Of a stretch of 64,000 nucleotides of DNA, positions 58,546 through 64,000 are shown piece by piece (position 1 is the stretch's first letter; each line of letters opens with the position of its first letter). Source of the stretch: Pirellulales bacterium (GTDB lineage: Bacteria > Planctomycetota > Planctomycetia > Pirellulales > JAEUIK01). The stretch lies in the NCBI GenBank assembly GCA_019694455.1, contig JAIBBY010000026.1, positions 1 through 64,000 of the forward strand. Direction: 5' to 3'. The position numbers and the translations under genes are program-made. The notes beneath the pieces were generated by a model. The model made no database searches. It saw only the letters and a list, made by a program, of their open reading frames with translations, and was not told the origin of the DNA.

Positions 58546-59643
58546 TTAAATGGAGAGCATCCGATCGCGCGCGGCGATCTTGATGCGCTCCGCCGCGCGA
58601 CCTCCGCGGATCACGATGGCCTCTGGATATAGCGCCACAGTTGGGCAGACGTGCCAGGGGATGGCGTACAAGCACGACCCCACCGCGTAACGAACGGCGC
58701 TGGTGGTATAGATGGTGAGATGTTCTTCGCTATGGATGACGGCGCGCGCGTCCGGAAGTTCTGGAAACAGCACGCGCGGATCGGGGTTGTCGGAGGCCAC
58801 CGCCTTGTAACCCAGATCGAGGCACAACAAGTTGTCACCCGGTTTGCTCACCACGCGCGTCAGCAAGATCGCGGCATTAAGAAAATCAAGATCGCGATAC
58901 TTGGTGAGGTATGCGCCGTCCCAAAAAACGGTGGTGCCGGGACTGCACTGATGATCCGAATGGCGGGCATGAATTGCAAAGCTGGGCGATCCGCCGGAGA
59001 CGACCTGTGGCACGGTCATGCCGTGGGCCACGAGTCGATCTCGAAACTCGTCGACTCGATCGAACGCCCATTCGACCATTTCGGCGCGGCGAATGGGATT
59101 GGGCTCTTTGATGTGTCCGTCGTAGGCGTGCAGTCCCCCCGCGCGCAGCGTCTTGCTCTTGGACAACCGGCGATAGACGGCCTCGGCGGCGGGTCCAATC
59201 TCGATGCCGGTGCGGTGCATGCCGATATCAAGATCGAGCAGCAGCGCGACCGACACCCCCGCCTGCTCCAGGGCCTCGATCGTCGCCTCGTTGTCGACCA
59301 GCGCCGAAAACTCGGTTTTGGGAAACTGCTCGACCAGTTGCTTGAGCCGCGCGATGTTGGGCCCGACTGCCTGCATCGCCCACAGCACGTCGCGGGCGCC
59401 GCAATGGGCGATCATCTCGGCCTCGGCGAGCGTGGCGCACTTGAACGCGCGGATGCCGGCGTCGAGTTGCATGCGCACGATCTCGGCCATCTTGTGCGTC
59501 TTGACGTGCGGGCGCAGGCGTTCTGGCCCGCCGACCTCGGCCAGCATGCGACGGATGTTTTCGCGCGCGCGATCCAGGTCGACCAACAGCGCGGGGGAGG
59601 CGACTTCGGCGTCGTTTTCAATGCGAAACCAATCGGCGGACAT
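58546..59643 (-). CDS. D-threonine aldolase / D-serine dehydratase-like PLP enzyme
   Basis: 365 residues from ATG 59643. Alanine racemase-type N-terminal TIM barrel with PLP-binding Lys48 in the motif RPHVKTHK. C-terminal domain includes WHVCPTV, the His-x-Cys metal site shared by D-threonine aldolases and eukaryote-type D-serine dehydratases. Cleaves or deaminates D-amino acids. The substrate is not determinable. It precedes the KaiC-like gene. Confidence 0.87.
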   Translation of the reverse strand: MSADWFRIENDAEVASPALLVDLDRARENIRRMLAEVGGPERLRPHVKTHKMAEIVRMQLDAGIRAFKCATLAEAEMIAHCGARDVLWAMQAVGPNIARLKQLVEQFPKTEFSALVDNEATIEALEQAGVSVALLLDLDIGMHRTGIEIGPAAEAVYRRLSKSKTLRAGGLHAYDGHIKEPNPIRRAEMVEWAFDRVDEFRDRLVAHGMTVPQVVSGGSPSFAIHARHSDHQCSPGTTVFWDGAYLTKYRDLDFLNAAILLTRVVSKPGDNLLCLDLGYKAVASDNPDPRVLFPELPDARAVIHSEEHLTIYTTSAVRYAVGSCLYAIPWHVCPTVALYPEAIVIRGGRAAERIKIAARDRMLSI

Positions 59644-59757
59644 GACGAGAGTTCCGGGCAAGAAGCGGTGCGGGATAAGGACCGCTATGGTACCAAACGC
59701 GCCGTGGCCATGCCGAGAATTGGTTGCCGCGCGACCGTTGCTTCCGGAGCGAGGTCG

Positions 59758-60891
59758 CTAAACCATCGCTTCCCAAGCGGCGACGAGCAGCGAAGCCGCC
59801 GCGTCGATTTCGTCCTCGCTGGTGTAGCGCCCCAGGCTCAGCCGCACCGTGCCGCGGCCAATCTCGGGCGAGAGGCCAATCGACTTGAGCGTGGCCGAAA
59901 GAGGGGTGGCGCTGCTATGGCACGCGGCGCCCGTCGAGGCATGCACCTCGGGCACGCGGCGCAGCAAGTCGGCGCCGGCCACATGGCGAAAGTTGACCGA
60001 CAAAGTGTTCGGTAGTCGCTCGGCCGTAGGGGCGTTGATCGGCTGGGCCGGGTGCAGCGCGTCGAAGAGGCGATCGGCAAGTCGTTCGCGCAACTCCGCC
60101 ATTCGACCAGCGTCGGCCGGCTGGCAAATGTTGGCCAGCCGCGCCGCTTCGCCTAGCGCTACGATGCCAGCGACATTCTCCGTGCCAGAACGCACGCCCG
60201 ACTCTTGACCCGCTCCGTGCAGCAACGGTTCGAGCGAGACGCCGCGGCGGACATACAAGGCGCCAATGCCTTTGGGCGCGTACAGCTTGTGGCCGGCCAG
60301 TGTCAATAAGTCGACGTCCAACTCATCGGCCCGCACCGAGAGTTTGCCAACGCTCTGCGCCGCGTCGGTGTGAACTAGCACCCCTTGCGCTCGGCAGAGC
60401 TTGGCAATCTCGCCAATCGCCTGCACGGAACCGATCTCGTTGTTCGAGTGCATCACGCTCAAGAGCAAAGTGTCGTGTCGGATTGCGCGGCGCACGTCAG
60501 CGGGGTCGATGCGCCCCTGGGCGTCGCAGGCAATTGTGCTGACATCAAAACCCAGCCGCTGCAAATGCCGGGCGGGTTCGCTGACGGTCGGGTGCTCCAG
60601 CGCCGAGATGATGATGTGACCCCGCGCGGGCCAGGCCGCCAGGGCCACTCCCTTGAGCGCCAGGTTGTTGCTCTCTGATCCGCCCGACGTGAAGACGATC
60701 TCGTCGGCGGTGGCGCCGATCAGTTGGGCCACGCGGCTGCGAGCGTCTTCGACCGCCTCGTGGCAGGCCCTGCCCAGTGGATGCGAGCTGGAAGGATTGC
60801 CATAGTGCTCGCGCAAAAAGGGCGCGAGCGCCTCGCGCACGCTGTCGGCGATGGGGGTCGTCGCGTTGTTGTCGAGATAAATACGACGCAT
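59758..60891 (-). CDS. Cysteine desulfurase (NifS/IscS family)
   Basis: 377 residues from ATG 60891. Takes sulfur from cysteine for Fe-S or thiolation pathways. PLP lysine is Lys202 (TLAGHKLYAPKG), with HTDAAQSVGK upstream and SGTENVAGIVALG later. The active cysteine is Cys324 in STGAACHSS, in the group I position. No IscU-like scaffold gene is adjacent, so it is not in an isc operon; the erpA-like gene is 44 kb away. Confidence 0.92.
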   Translation of the reverse strand: MRRIYLDNNATTPIADSVREALAPFLREHYGNPSSSHPLGRACHEAVEDARSRVAQLIGATADEIVFTSGGSESNNLALKGVALAAWPARGHIIISALEHPTVSEPARHLQRLGFDVSTIACDAQGRIDPADVRRAIRHDTLLLSVMHSNNEIGSVQAIGEIAKLCRAQGVLVHTDAAQSVGKLSVRADELDVDLLTLAGHKLYAPKGIGALYVRRGVSLEPLLHGAGQESGVRSGTENVAGIVALGEAARLANICQPADAGRMAELRERLADRLFDALHPAQPINAPTAERLPNTLSVNFRHVAGADLLRRVPEVHASTGAACHSSATPLSATLKSIGLSPEIGRGTVRLSLGRYTSEDEIDAAASLLVAAWEAMV

Positions 60892-60899
60892 GTGTGACA

Positions 60900-60938
60900 A
60901 ACAAATCGGGCACGGACCAATGGTGATCCGTGCCCGAT
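60900..60938 (-). terminator. Terminator-like hairpin between DUF3467 and cysteine desulfurase
   Basis: ATCGGGCACGGA (60905-60916) pairs perfectly with TCCGTGCCCGAT (60927-60938). On the minus strand the stem is followed by TTTGTTT. It ends the DUF3467 transcript 24 bases after its stop, or attenuates read-through into the desulfurase. Confidence 0.8.
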
Positions 60939-60960
60939 GAATTTCAATAACGGATTTACT

Positions 60961-61317
60961 CTAGCTGCGCGCGCCGGGGACGACCCGCTTTTGCACGTCC
61001 GTCTCCAACACGCCGAAGGCCGCCTCGTGGCGTTGCAAGGTGAGTTGCAAGGCGTGCAACATCCGCTTGGCGGTGTAAAAGTTGGTGACAATCCGCTGAC
61101 TGATGACGATGGGCTCGGTGGGAACGCCGAAGGGTTGCGGGTTGAGGCCAAAGTCGATAATCAACTCTTCCGGCGTGCCAGTGACACGGCAGAAGTTGGC
61201 GTATGCGGCAGCCGCGTGAGTGTCGTCGACTTTGACATGCTGGCGCTGTTGCTGTTGTTGCCCGGCCGGGGCGTGACTCTCGGGGGCCGGTTGAGGTGCT
61301 TCTTCTGCCTTCGCCAC
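60961..61317 (-). CDS. DUF3467 family protein
   Basis: 118 residues, GTG start at 61317, eight bases after AAGGA. Low-complexity N-terminus with a glutamine run, then YANFCRVTGTPEELIIDFGLNPQP and VISQRIVTNFYTAKRMLHALQLTLQRHEAAFG, the DUF3467 signature. Unknown function; family members are small cytosolic proteins widespread in planctomycetes. Confidence 0.87.
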   Translation of the reverse strand: MAKAEEAPQPAPESHAPAGQQQQQRQHVKVDDTHAAAAYANFCRVTGTPEELIIDFGLNPQPFGVPTEPIVISQRIVTNFYTAKRMLHALQLTLQRHEAAFGVLETDVQKRVVPGARS

Positions 61318-61487
61318 GATGGGGTCCTTTCGGTAAGGGTTGTCTGCGTCGCGCGCGGGGTGGAAAGGATCGAATGCGCGATCCGCCGCGCGATGGATGT
61401 TTTGTGTTTGGATCGGCGCGCTGTGCGGCGCCGCTGGTCAGTTTACCCGGCCAAGTTCCGGTGGCGAAGCCGTGTGTATGCGGCCGT

Positions 61488-61727
61488 CTACGAGCCGGCG
61501 CCCGGCGGAACGACCTGCGGCGGCGATCGGTGAGGCTGATCTTTGTCGTGGTTGGGGGTCATGTTCAGGGCCTCGACCGCGCCGCACAGGTCCTTGAGCT
61601 CGTTGATGATTGAGTCGCGCAGCGCCGCCAATCCGCCCACGATGCCAATGGCAAGCACCGTGATGAGCAAGATCCATTCAAAGGTGAGAAATCCGCGTCG
61701 CCGCGCGCGTCGAACTGCGAGCTTCAT
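61488..61727 (-). CDS. Orphan Flp-type prepilin
   Basis: 79 residues from ATG 61727. Basic leader ends at Gly12, then FLTFEWILLITVLAIGIVGG, nearly identical to the pilin of the Tad operon (17557-17889), with conserved RD.II.EL. after it. The tail is shorter and Pro/His-rich. It lies 44 kb away from the Tad genes, between DUF3467 and an HxlR regulator. It may be an alternative or minor pilin. Confidence 0.83.
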   Translation of the reverse strand: MKLAVRRARRRGFLTFEWILLITVLAIGIVGGLAALRDSIINELKDLCGAVEALNMTPNHDKDQPHRSPPQVVPPGAGS

Positions 61728-62029
61728 GTTGGTATCCGCTTGGGAAGAAGGGTCGGCCGTGGCCGGAGGAGTGAAGCGTTGCCGTTGACCTATGGCACGC
61801 CGCGCGCCAGCGGCCGGTTGTATCGAGTAGTTTTGGATGTAACTCGTTGCCGCATGGTGGTTTGGCCCAGAAACGCCAGTCATTCGAGTGCCGGCCAGCG
61901 CGTTGAGCCTTGGCAACGAATCGTCCTGGAGATGTGGCAAAATCGCCACCCGCCGCCCGTCATCGTTGACGCCGCGCTATAATCGAAGCACGTCGATCGG
62001 GGCGACAAGACTGGATTTGGGATGCTCCC
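61728..62029. promoter_or_regulatory. Divergent spacer between orphan pilin and HxlR regulator
   Basis: About 300 bases without a gene. A perfect TATAAT on the plus strand lies at 61978-61983, 47 bases before the HxlR start, with no clear -35. No sigma-54 element was found towards the pilin. Confidence 0.4.
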
Positions 62030-62401
62030 ATGGCGACTGCCGACACCAGCCCCAGCGTGTTGCGAGCCGACTGTGGCACGCGCGAGGTGCTTAAGCTCAT
62101 CGCCGATCGCTGGACCGCGATCGTCATCTGGCAATTGTCGCTTGGCCCCCGCCGCTACACGCAACTTGAGCGCGAGATCGGCGGCATCTCTCAAAAGATG
62201 CTCACGCAAACTTTGCGGCGACTAGAGCGCGACGGCTTGGTGGAGCGCCGACCCGCAGCCGGCGGCGAGCAGCGCTTCGACTATGCGCTGACCGCGCTGG
62301 GCGAGACCTTGCAGGAGCCGCTCGGCGCCCTCTGCCGCTGGGCCGAGACACATCTGGCCGAGGTCGAACTGGCGCGCACGCGCGGCGACAGCATGCCGTG
62401 A
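62030..62401 (+). CDS. HxlR-family transcriptional regulator
   Basis: 123 residues. Winged helix of HxlR type: CGTREVLKLIADRWTAIVIWQL followed by RRYTQLEREIGGISQKMLTQTLRRLERDGLV. Cys15 just before the domain is the position often redox-sensing in HxlR/YodB proteins. Target is unknown; the divergent orphan pilin gene is the nearest candidate. Confidence 0.92.
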   Translation: MATADTSPSVLRADCGTREVLKLIADRWTAIVIWQLSLGPRRYTQLEREIGGISQKMLTQTLRRLERDGLVERRPAAGGEQRFDYALTALGETLQEPLGALCRWAETHLAEVELARTRGDSMP

Positions 62402-62550
62402 TGGCAACGTGGTTGCTGGCCGGTGGCCTGCGCTGAATCGATTGCTGGCGCCATTCTATTTGTGCCACTATCGCTTCTCATTCTGAGATTGGGATTCCCG
62501 GCGTGAGACGCTAGCCGAGCCGCTGCTTTGCGATCGAGCGTCATATCGCG

Positions 62551-62580
62551 GGAAAAAACGCCAGAAATCCGCCGTTTTCC
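62551..62580. promoter_or_regulatory. Possible activator site upstream of the csrA promoter
   Basis: GGAAAAAACG and CGTTTTCC form an imperfect inverted repeat, centred about 68 bases before the predicted csrA start. A sigma-54 promoter needs an upstream bound activator, and this is the only dyad seen there. Confidence 0.35.
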
Positions 62581-62607
62581 TGGTGCCCTGCGCAAGTTCT
62601 TCGGCGT

Positions 62608-62623
62608 TGGCACACCCCTTGCG
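62608..62623 (+). promoter_or_regulatory. Sigma-54 (-24/-12) promoter of csrA
   Basis: TGGCAC-ACCCC-TTGC, with GG (62609-62610) and GC (62621-62622) spaced 12 bases, is a near-perfect match to TGGCACR-N4-TTGCW; only the last base deviates. Predicted transcription start near 62634. Confidence 0.7.
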
Positions 62624-62643
62624 ATTATCCCTCCGCATCAACA

Positions 62644-62708
62644 GGACAAGGGGGAGAGTCAAAACGAGGCGAACCCGTCACCCGCTGGACGGATGTTCGC
62701 AAGGAGGA
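62644..62708 (+). promoter_or_regulatory. GGA-rich csrA leader (candidate CsrA autoregulatory sites)
   Basis: GGA occurs at 62644, 62653, 62687, 62691, 62703 and 62706, the last two within the Shine-Dalgarno AAGGAGG. CsrA binds GGA, often over ribosome-binding sites, so autorepression is plausible. Confidence 0.5.
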
Positions 62709-62715
62709 AAGCAAG

Positions 62716-62976
62716 ATGCTCGTGCTCAATCGCAAGGTCGGGGAAAAGATCTGCATCGACGGTCAGATCGTGGTCACGGTGAGTCGCATCCAGGGAACAC
62801 GCGTGAGCTTGGCCATCGACGCGCCAAAGGAAGTGCATGTGATGCGAGGCGAGCTACGCCCCTTTGTGGTTGAGCTCGCGCCGACGCCGCCGGAACCGAA
62901 GAGAAGCATCGAGAGGCGTGAGCCCGCGGCGCGGCGCGAGCCAATGAGTCGACCCACGGCTAAGGCCGGCGGTTGA
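62716..62976 (+). CDS. csrA: Carbon storage regulator CsrA
   Basis: 86 residues, nine bases after AAGGAGG. MLVLNRKVGEKICID and APKEVHVMRGEL match CsrA/RsmA; Arg44 of the RNA-binding surface is conserved (VMRGEL), as is Leu4. A 35-residue basic C-terminal extension rich in Pro, Arg and Glu follows the normal end. It binds GGA motifs in mRNAs and controls translation. No flagellar genes or FliW are nearby. Confidence 0.95.
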   Translation: MLVLNRKVGEKICIDGQIVVTVSRIQGTRVSLAIDAPKEVHVMRGELRPFVVELAPTPPEPKRSIERREPAARREPMSRPTAKAGG

Positions 62977-63318
62977 CGCGACAGCATCCGCGCGGCTGTC
63001 CGCTGACCGCGCGGACAACGGAACAGAGCAGAGTCGGGCCGTGGCGGAGAAGAGGAAAGCAGGACGAGAGGGACGGATGATCGGGGAAAACCGGCGGTCG
63101 GTTGGGCGCAAGCTCGATCGATCGCCGGTTTCATTTATTTAGTGAGTGGCGATTGTCCCGGCAGCGAGAAGAGGGCTTGGTTTCCCTCATCCGGCTGCGA
63201 TCGATAGGCCATTTCCCGCAGGCACAGTCTCCCCGCGAGCGCGGCGAAGGAGTCGCTATCTCGCTCGCGCGCCGCAGGGAGGGGGACAGTGGCCGCCGGT
63301 GTGTATTTCAAGCTCGGC
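62977..63318 (+). other. GGA-rich csrA 3' untranslated region, then non-coding spacer
   Basis: A 9-bp hairpin TCCGCGCGG/CCGCGCGGA lies at 62987-63015. From 63012 to 63087 there are eight GGA motifs in a purine-rich run. A terminator-like hairpin then follows. 63141-63318 shows no gene. Confidence 0.5.
63088..63140 (+). terminator. Probable csrA terminator
   Basis: AAACCGGCG (63088-63096) pairs with CGCCGGTTT (63123-63131) over a 26-base loop, followed by CATTTATTT. The stem is sound and the tail T-rich but interrupted. Confidence 0.6.
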
Positions 63319-64000
63319 TCAAGGTTTTCGCCGGCGAGCAAGACGCGGCGCGATCAGCGCGCCAAGGCCGCATAAGACAAGTCCCCACGTGCTCGGTTCG
63401 GGCAAAGGAGTCAACAAGAAGGCGCGGGTGGCGCCTCGCGGGTTCCAGCCGTAACCCACAATTTGCCCTTGTGAGTTGATTCCCGCCGCGCGCAGGAAAG
63501 TCCAATTGGCGTCACTATCGCCGACCAGAGAGTCGAGGTCCTGCATACCACCGTCGCTCGTCCAGAGAAACGCGCGAATACCCACGGAAGATTGACTGAC
63601 GCCCACCACCTGCCCAGCGGTGTTGATACATTTGGCCTCACTGTAATCCGCGCCGCCCGGCAGGTAACCTAGGTCCTGCATACCGCCGCCGCTCGTCCAG
63701 AGAAACGCGTGCTTGCCCGTGGCGGCGTCGCTGACGCCCACCACCTGCCCCAAGTTATTGATGCCGTTGGCATAACTGTAGTCTGATCCTCCCGCAAGAT
63801 CGCCTAGGTCCTGCATACCACCGTCGCTGGTCCAGAGAAACGCGCGCCGGCCCGTGGCGGCGTCGCTGACGCCCACCACCTGCCCCAAGTCATTGATGCC
63901 GTAGGCCTCACTGAAATCCCATCCCCCGGGCAGGTCGCCGAGGCCTTGCATTCCGCCGCCGCTCGTCCAAAGAAACGCGTTGGTGTTCAAACTGGAGTTG
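63319..64000 (-). CDS. PEP-CTERM secreted protein with HAF repeats, 5' end outside window
   Basis: 227 residues visible; the frame is open to the window edge. Four copies of a 45-residue unit (AFLWTSDGGMQDLGDLAGG ... INNLGQVVGVSDAAT) of the HAF-repeat type. The C-terminus is a textbook PEP-CTERM signal: PLPEPSTWGLVLCGLGALI then ARRRK, for sorting by an exosortase system. The DNA repeat period is 135 bases. Exported, probably surface or matrix associated. Confidence 0.9.
   Translation of the reverse strand, partial: NSSLNTNAFLWTSGGGMQGLGDLPGGWDFSEAYGINDLGQVVGVSDAATGRRAFLWTSDGGMQDLGDLAGGSDYSYANGINNLGQVVGVSDAATGKHAFLWTSGGGMQDLGYLPGGADYSEAKCINTAGQVVGVSQSSVGIRAFLWTSDGGMQDLDSLVGDSDANWTFLRAAGINSQGQIVGYGWNPRGATRAFLLTPLPEPSTWGLVLCGLGALIAPRLARRRKP
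63541..63980 (-). repeat. Tandem 135-bp coding repeats
   Basis: The same segment begins at 63541, 63676, 63811 and about 63946, giving a constant 135-base period. Copies are near identical around the CTGCATACC block and more divergent elsewhere. They encode the HAF repeats. Confidence 0.85.

Larger units (their letters stand above)
62402..62715 (+). promoter_or_regulatory. csrA upstream region
   Basis: 314 bases without a gene. Contains an imperfect inverted repeat (62551-62580), a sigma-54 promoter (62608-62623) and a leader with six GGA motifs. Confidence 0.6.

Noticed and set aside
61790-61810. TGGCACG element before the HxlR gene
   Set aside because: The -24 block fits but the -12 block reads GCGCC, too poor for a promoter.
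62068-62090. Second sigma-54-like block TGGCACG...TGCTT
   Set aside because: GG-GC spacing is 14 bases and not 12, and it lies inside the HxlR coding region.
63541-63980. CRISPR-like regular repeats
   Set aside because: The 135-base period is in frame and encodes HAF protein repeats; no spacers or cas genes.

Overview
The window looks like a stretch of a high-GC Planctomycetota chromosome, most likely of the Pirellulales type. This is an inference from gene content: PEP-CTERM and HAF-repeat secreted protein, secreted PQQ-type beta-propeller protein, sulfotransferase, a Tad pilus locus with Flp-like pilins carrying a W in place of the usual Y after Glu+5, DUF1622 and DUF3467 proteins, an alternative-type GlmU, and frequent GTG/TTG starts. 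No rRNA operon, integrase, transposase or CRISPR array was seen; one tRNA gene (Pro, UGG) is present.

Layout. 1-1.6 kb: the 3' end of an unrecognised gene, a repeat-rich spacer, a hypothetical gene and tRNA-Pro. 1.9-11.9 kb: a DUF1622 membrane protein, cardiolipin synthase, a very large DUF4175-like membrane protein with a disordered linker of about 500 residues, a sulfotransferase-methyltransferase pair, a SixA-like phosphatase with an RNase HII-like protein, and small secreted or basic proteins. 12.1-16.1 kb: ECF sigma factor, putative anti-sigma factor and a third membrane-anchored protein in one unit, then a stand-alone GspF-like protein and an A-type iron-sulfur carrier. 16.1-17.1 kb: a D-2-hydroxyacid dehydrogenase. 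17.4-25.8 kb: a complete-looking Tad (Flp) pilus operon (flp, cpaA, tadE, cpaB, tadG, tadZ, tadA, tadB, tadC) that lacks the secretin gene and tadD. 26.0-28.2 kb: a MOP flippase and a YugP-type zinc protease. 28.3-37.2 kb: nitrogen and sulfur assimilation, with a LysR regulator, gltB and gltD on the minus strand and serine acetyltransferase divergent. 37.3-38.7 kb: a small conserved-looking gene and aroB. 38.7-44.7 kb (minus): hpf, ptsN, ptsH, ptsI, DUF2344, rng and rplU, tightly packed, joining PTS regulation, ribosome hibernation, RNase G/E and ribosomal protein L21. 45-54.9 kb: PQQ-propeller protein, HEAT lipoprotein, GH15 glycosidase, recJ, alternative GlmU, thioredoxin, ribosomal protein S1. 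55-61.7 kb: secreted hypotheticals, a KaiC-like ATPase, a D-threonine aldolase/D-serine dehydratase-like enzyme, cysteine desulfurase, DUF3467 and an orphan Flp pilin. 62-64 kb: an HxlR regulator, csrA behind a strong sigma-54 promoter match, and the 3' end of a PEP-CTERM HAF-repeat gene.

The most interesting signals are regulatory: csrA with a sigma-54 (-24/-12) promoter, GGA-rich leader and GGA-rich 3' untranslated region; a sigma-54-like element ahead of the Tad pilin; a perfect 13-bp hairpin with a UACG tetraloop just after the pilin gene; and an AGTAT-N11-ATACT LysR-type dyad upstream of the LysR gene. These are read from the sequence by eye and are not experimentally supported here.
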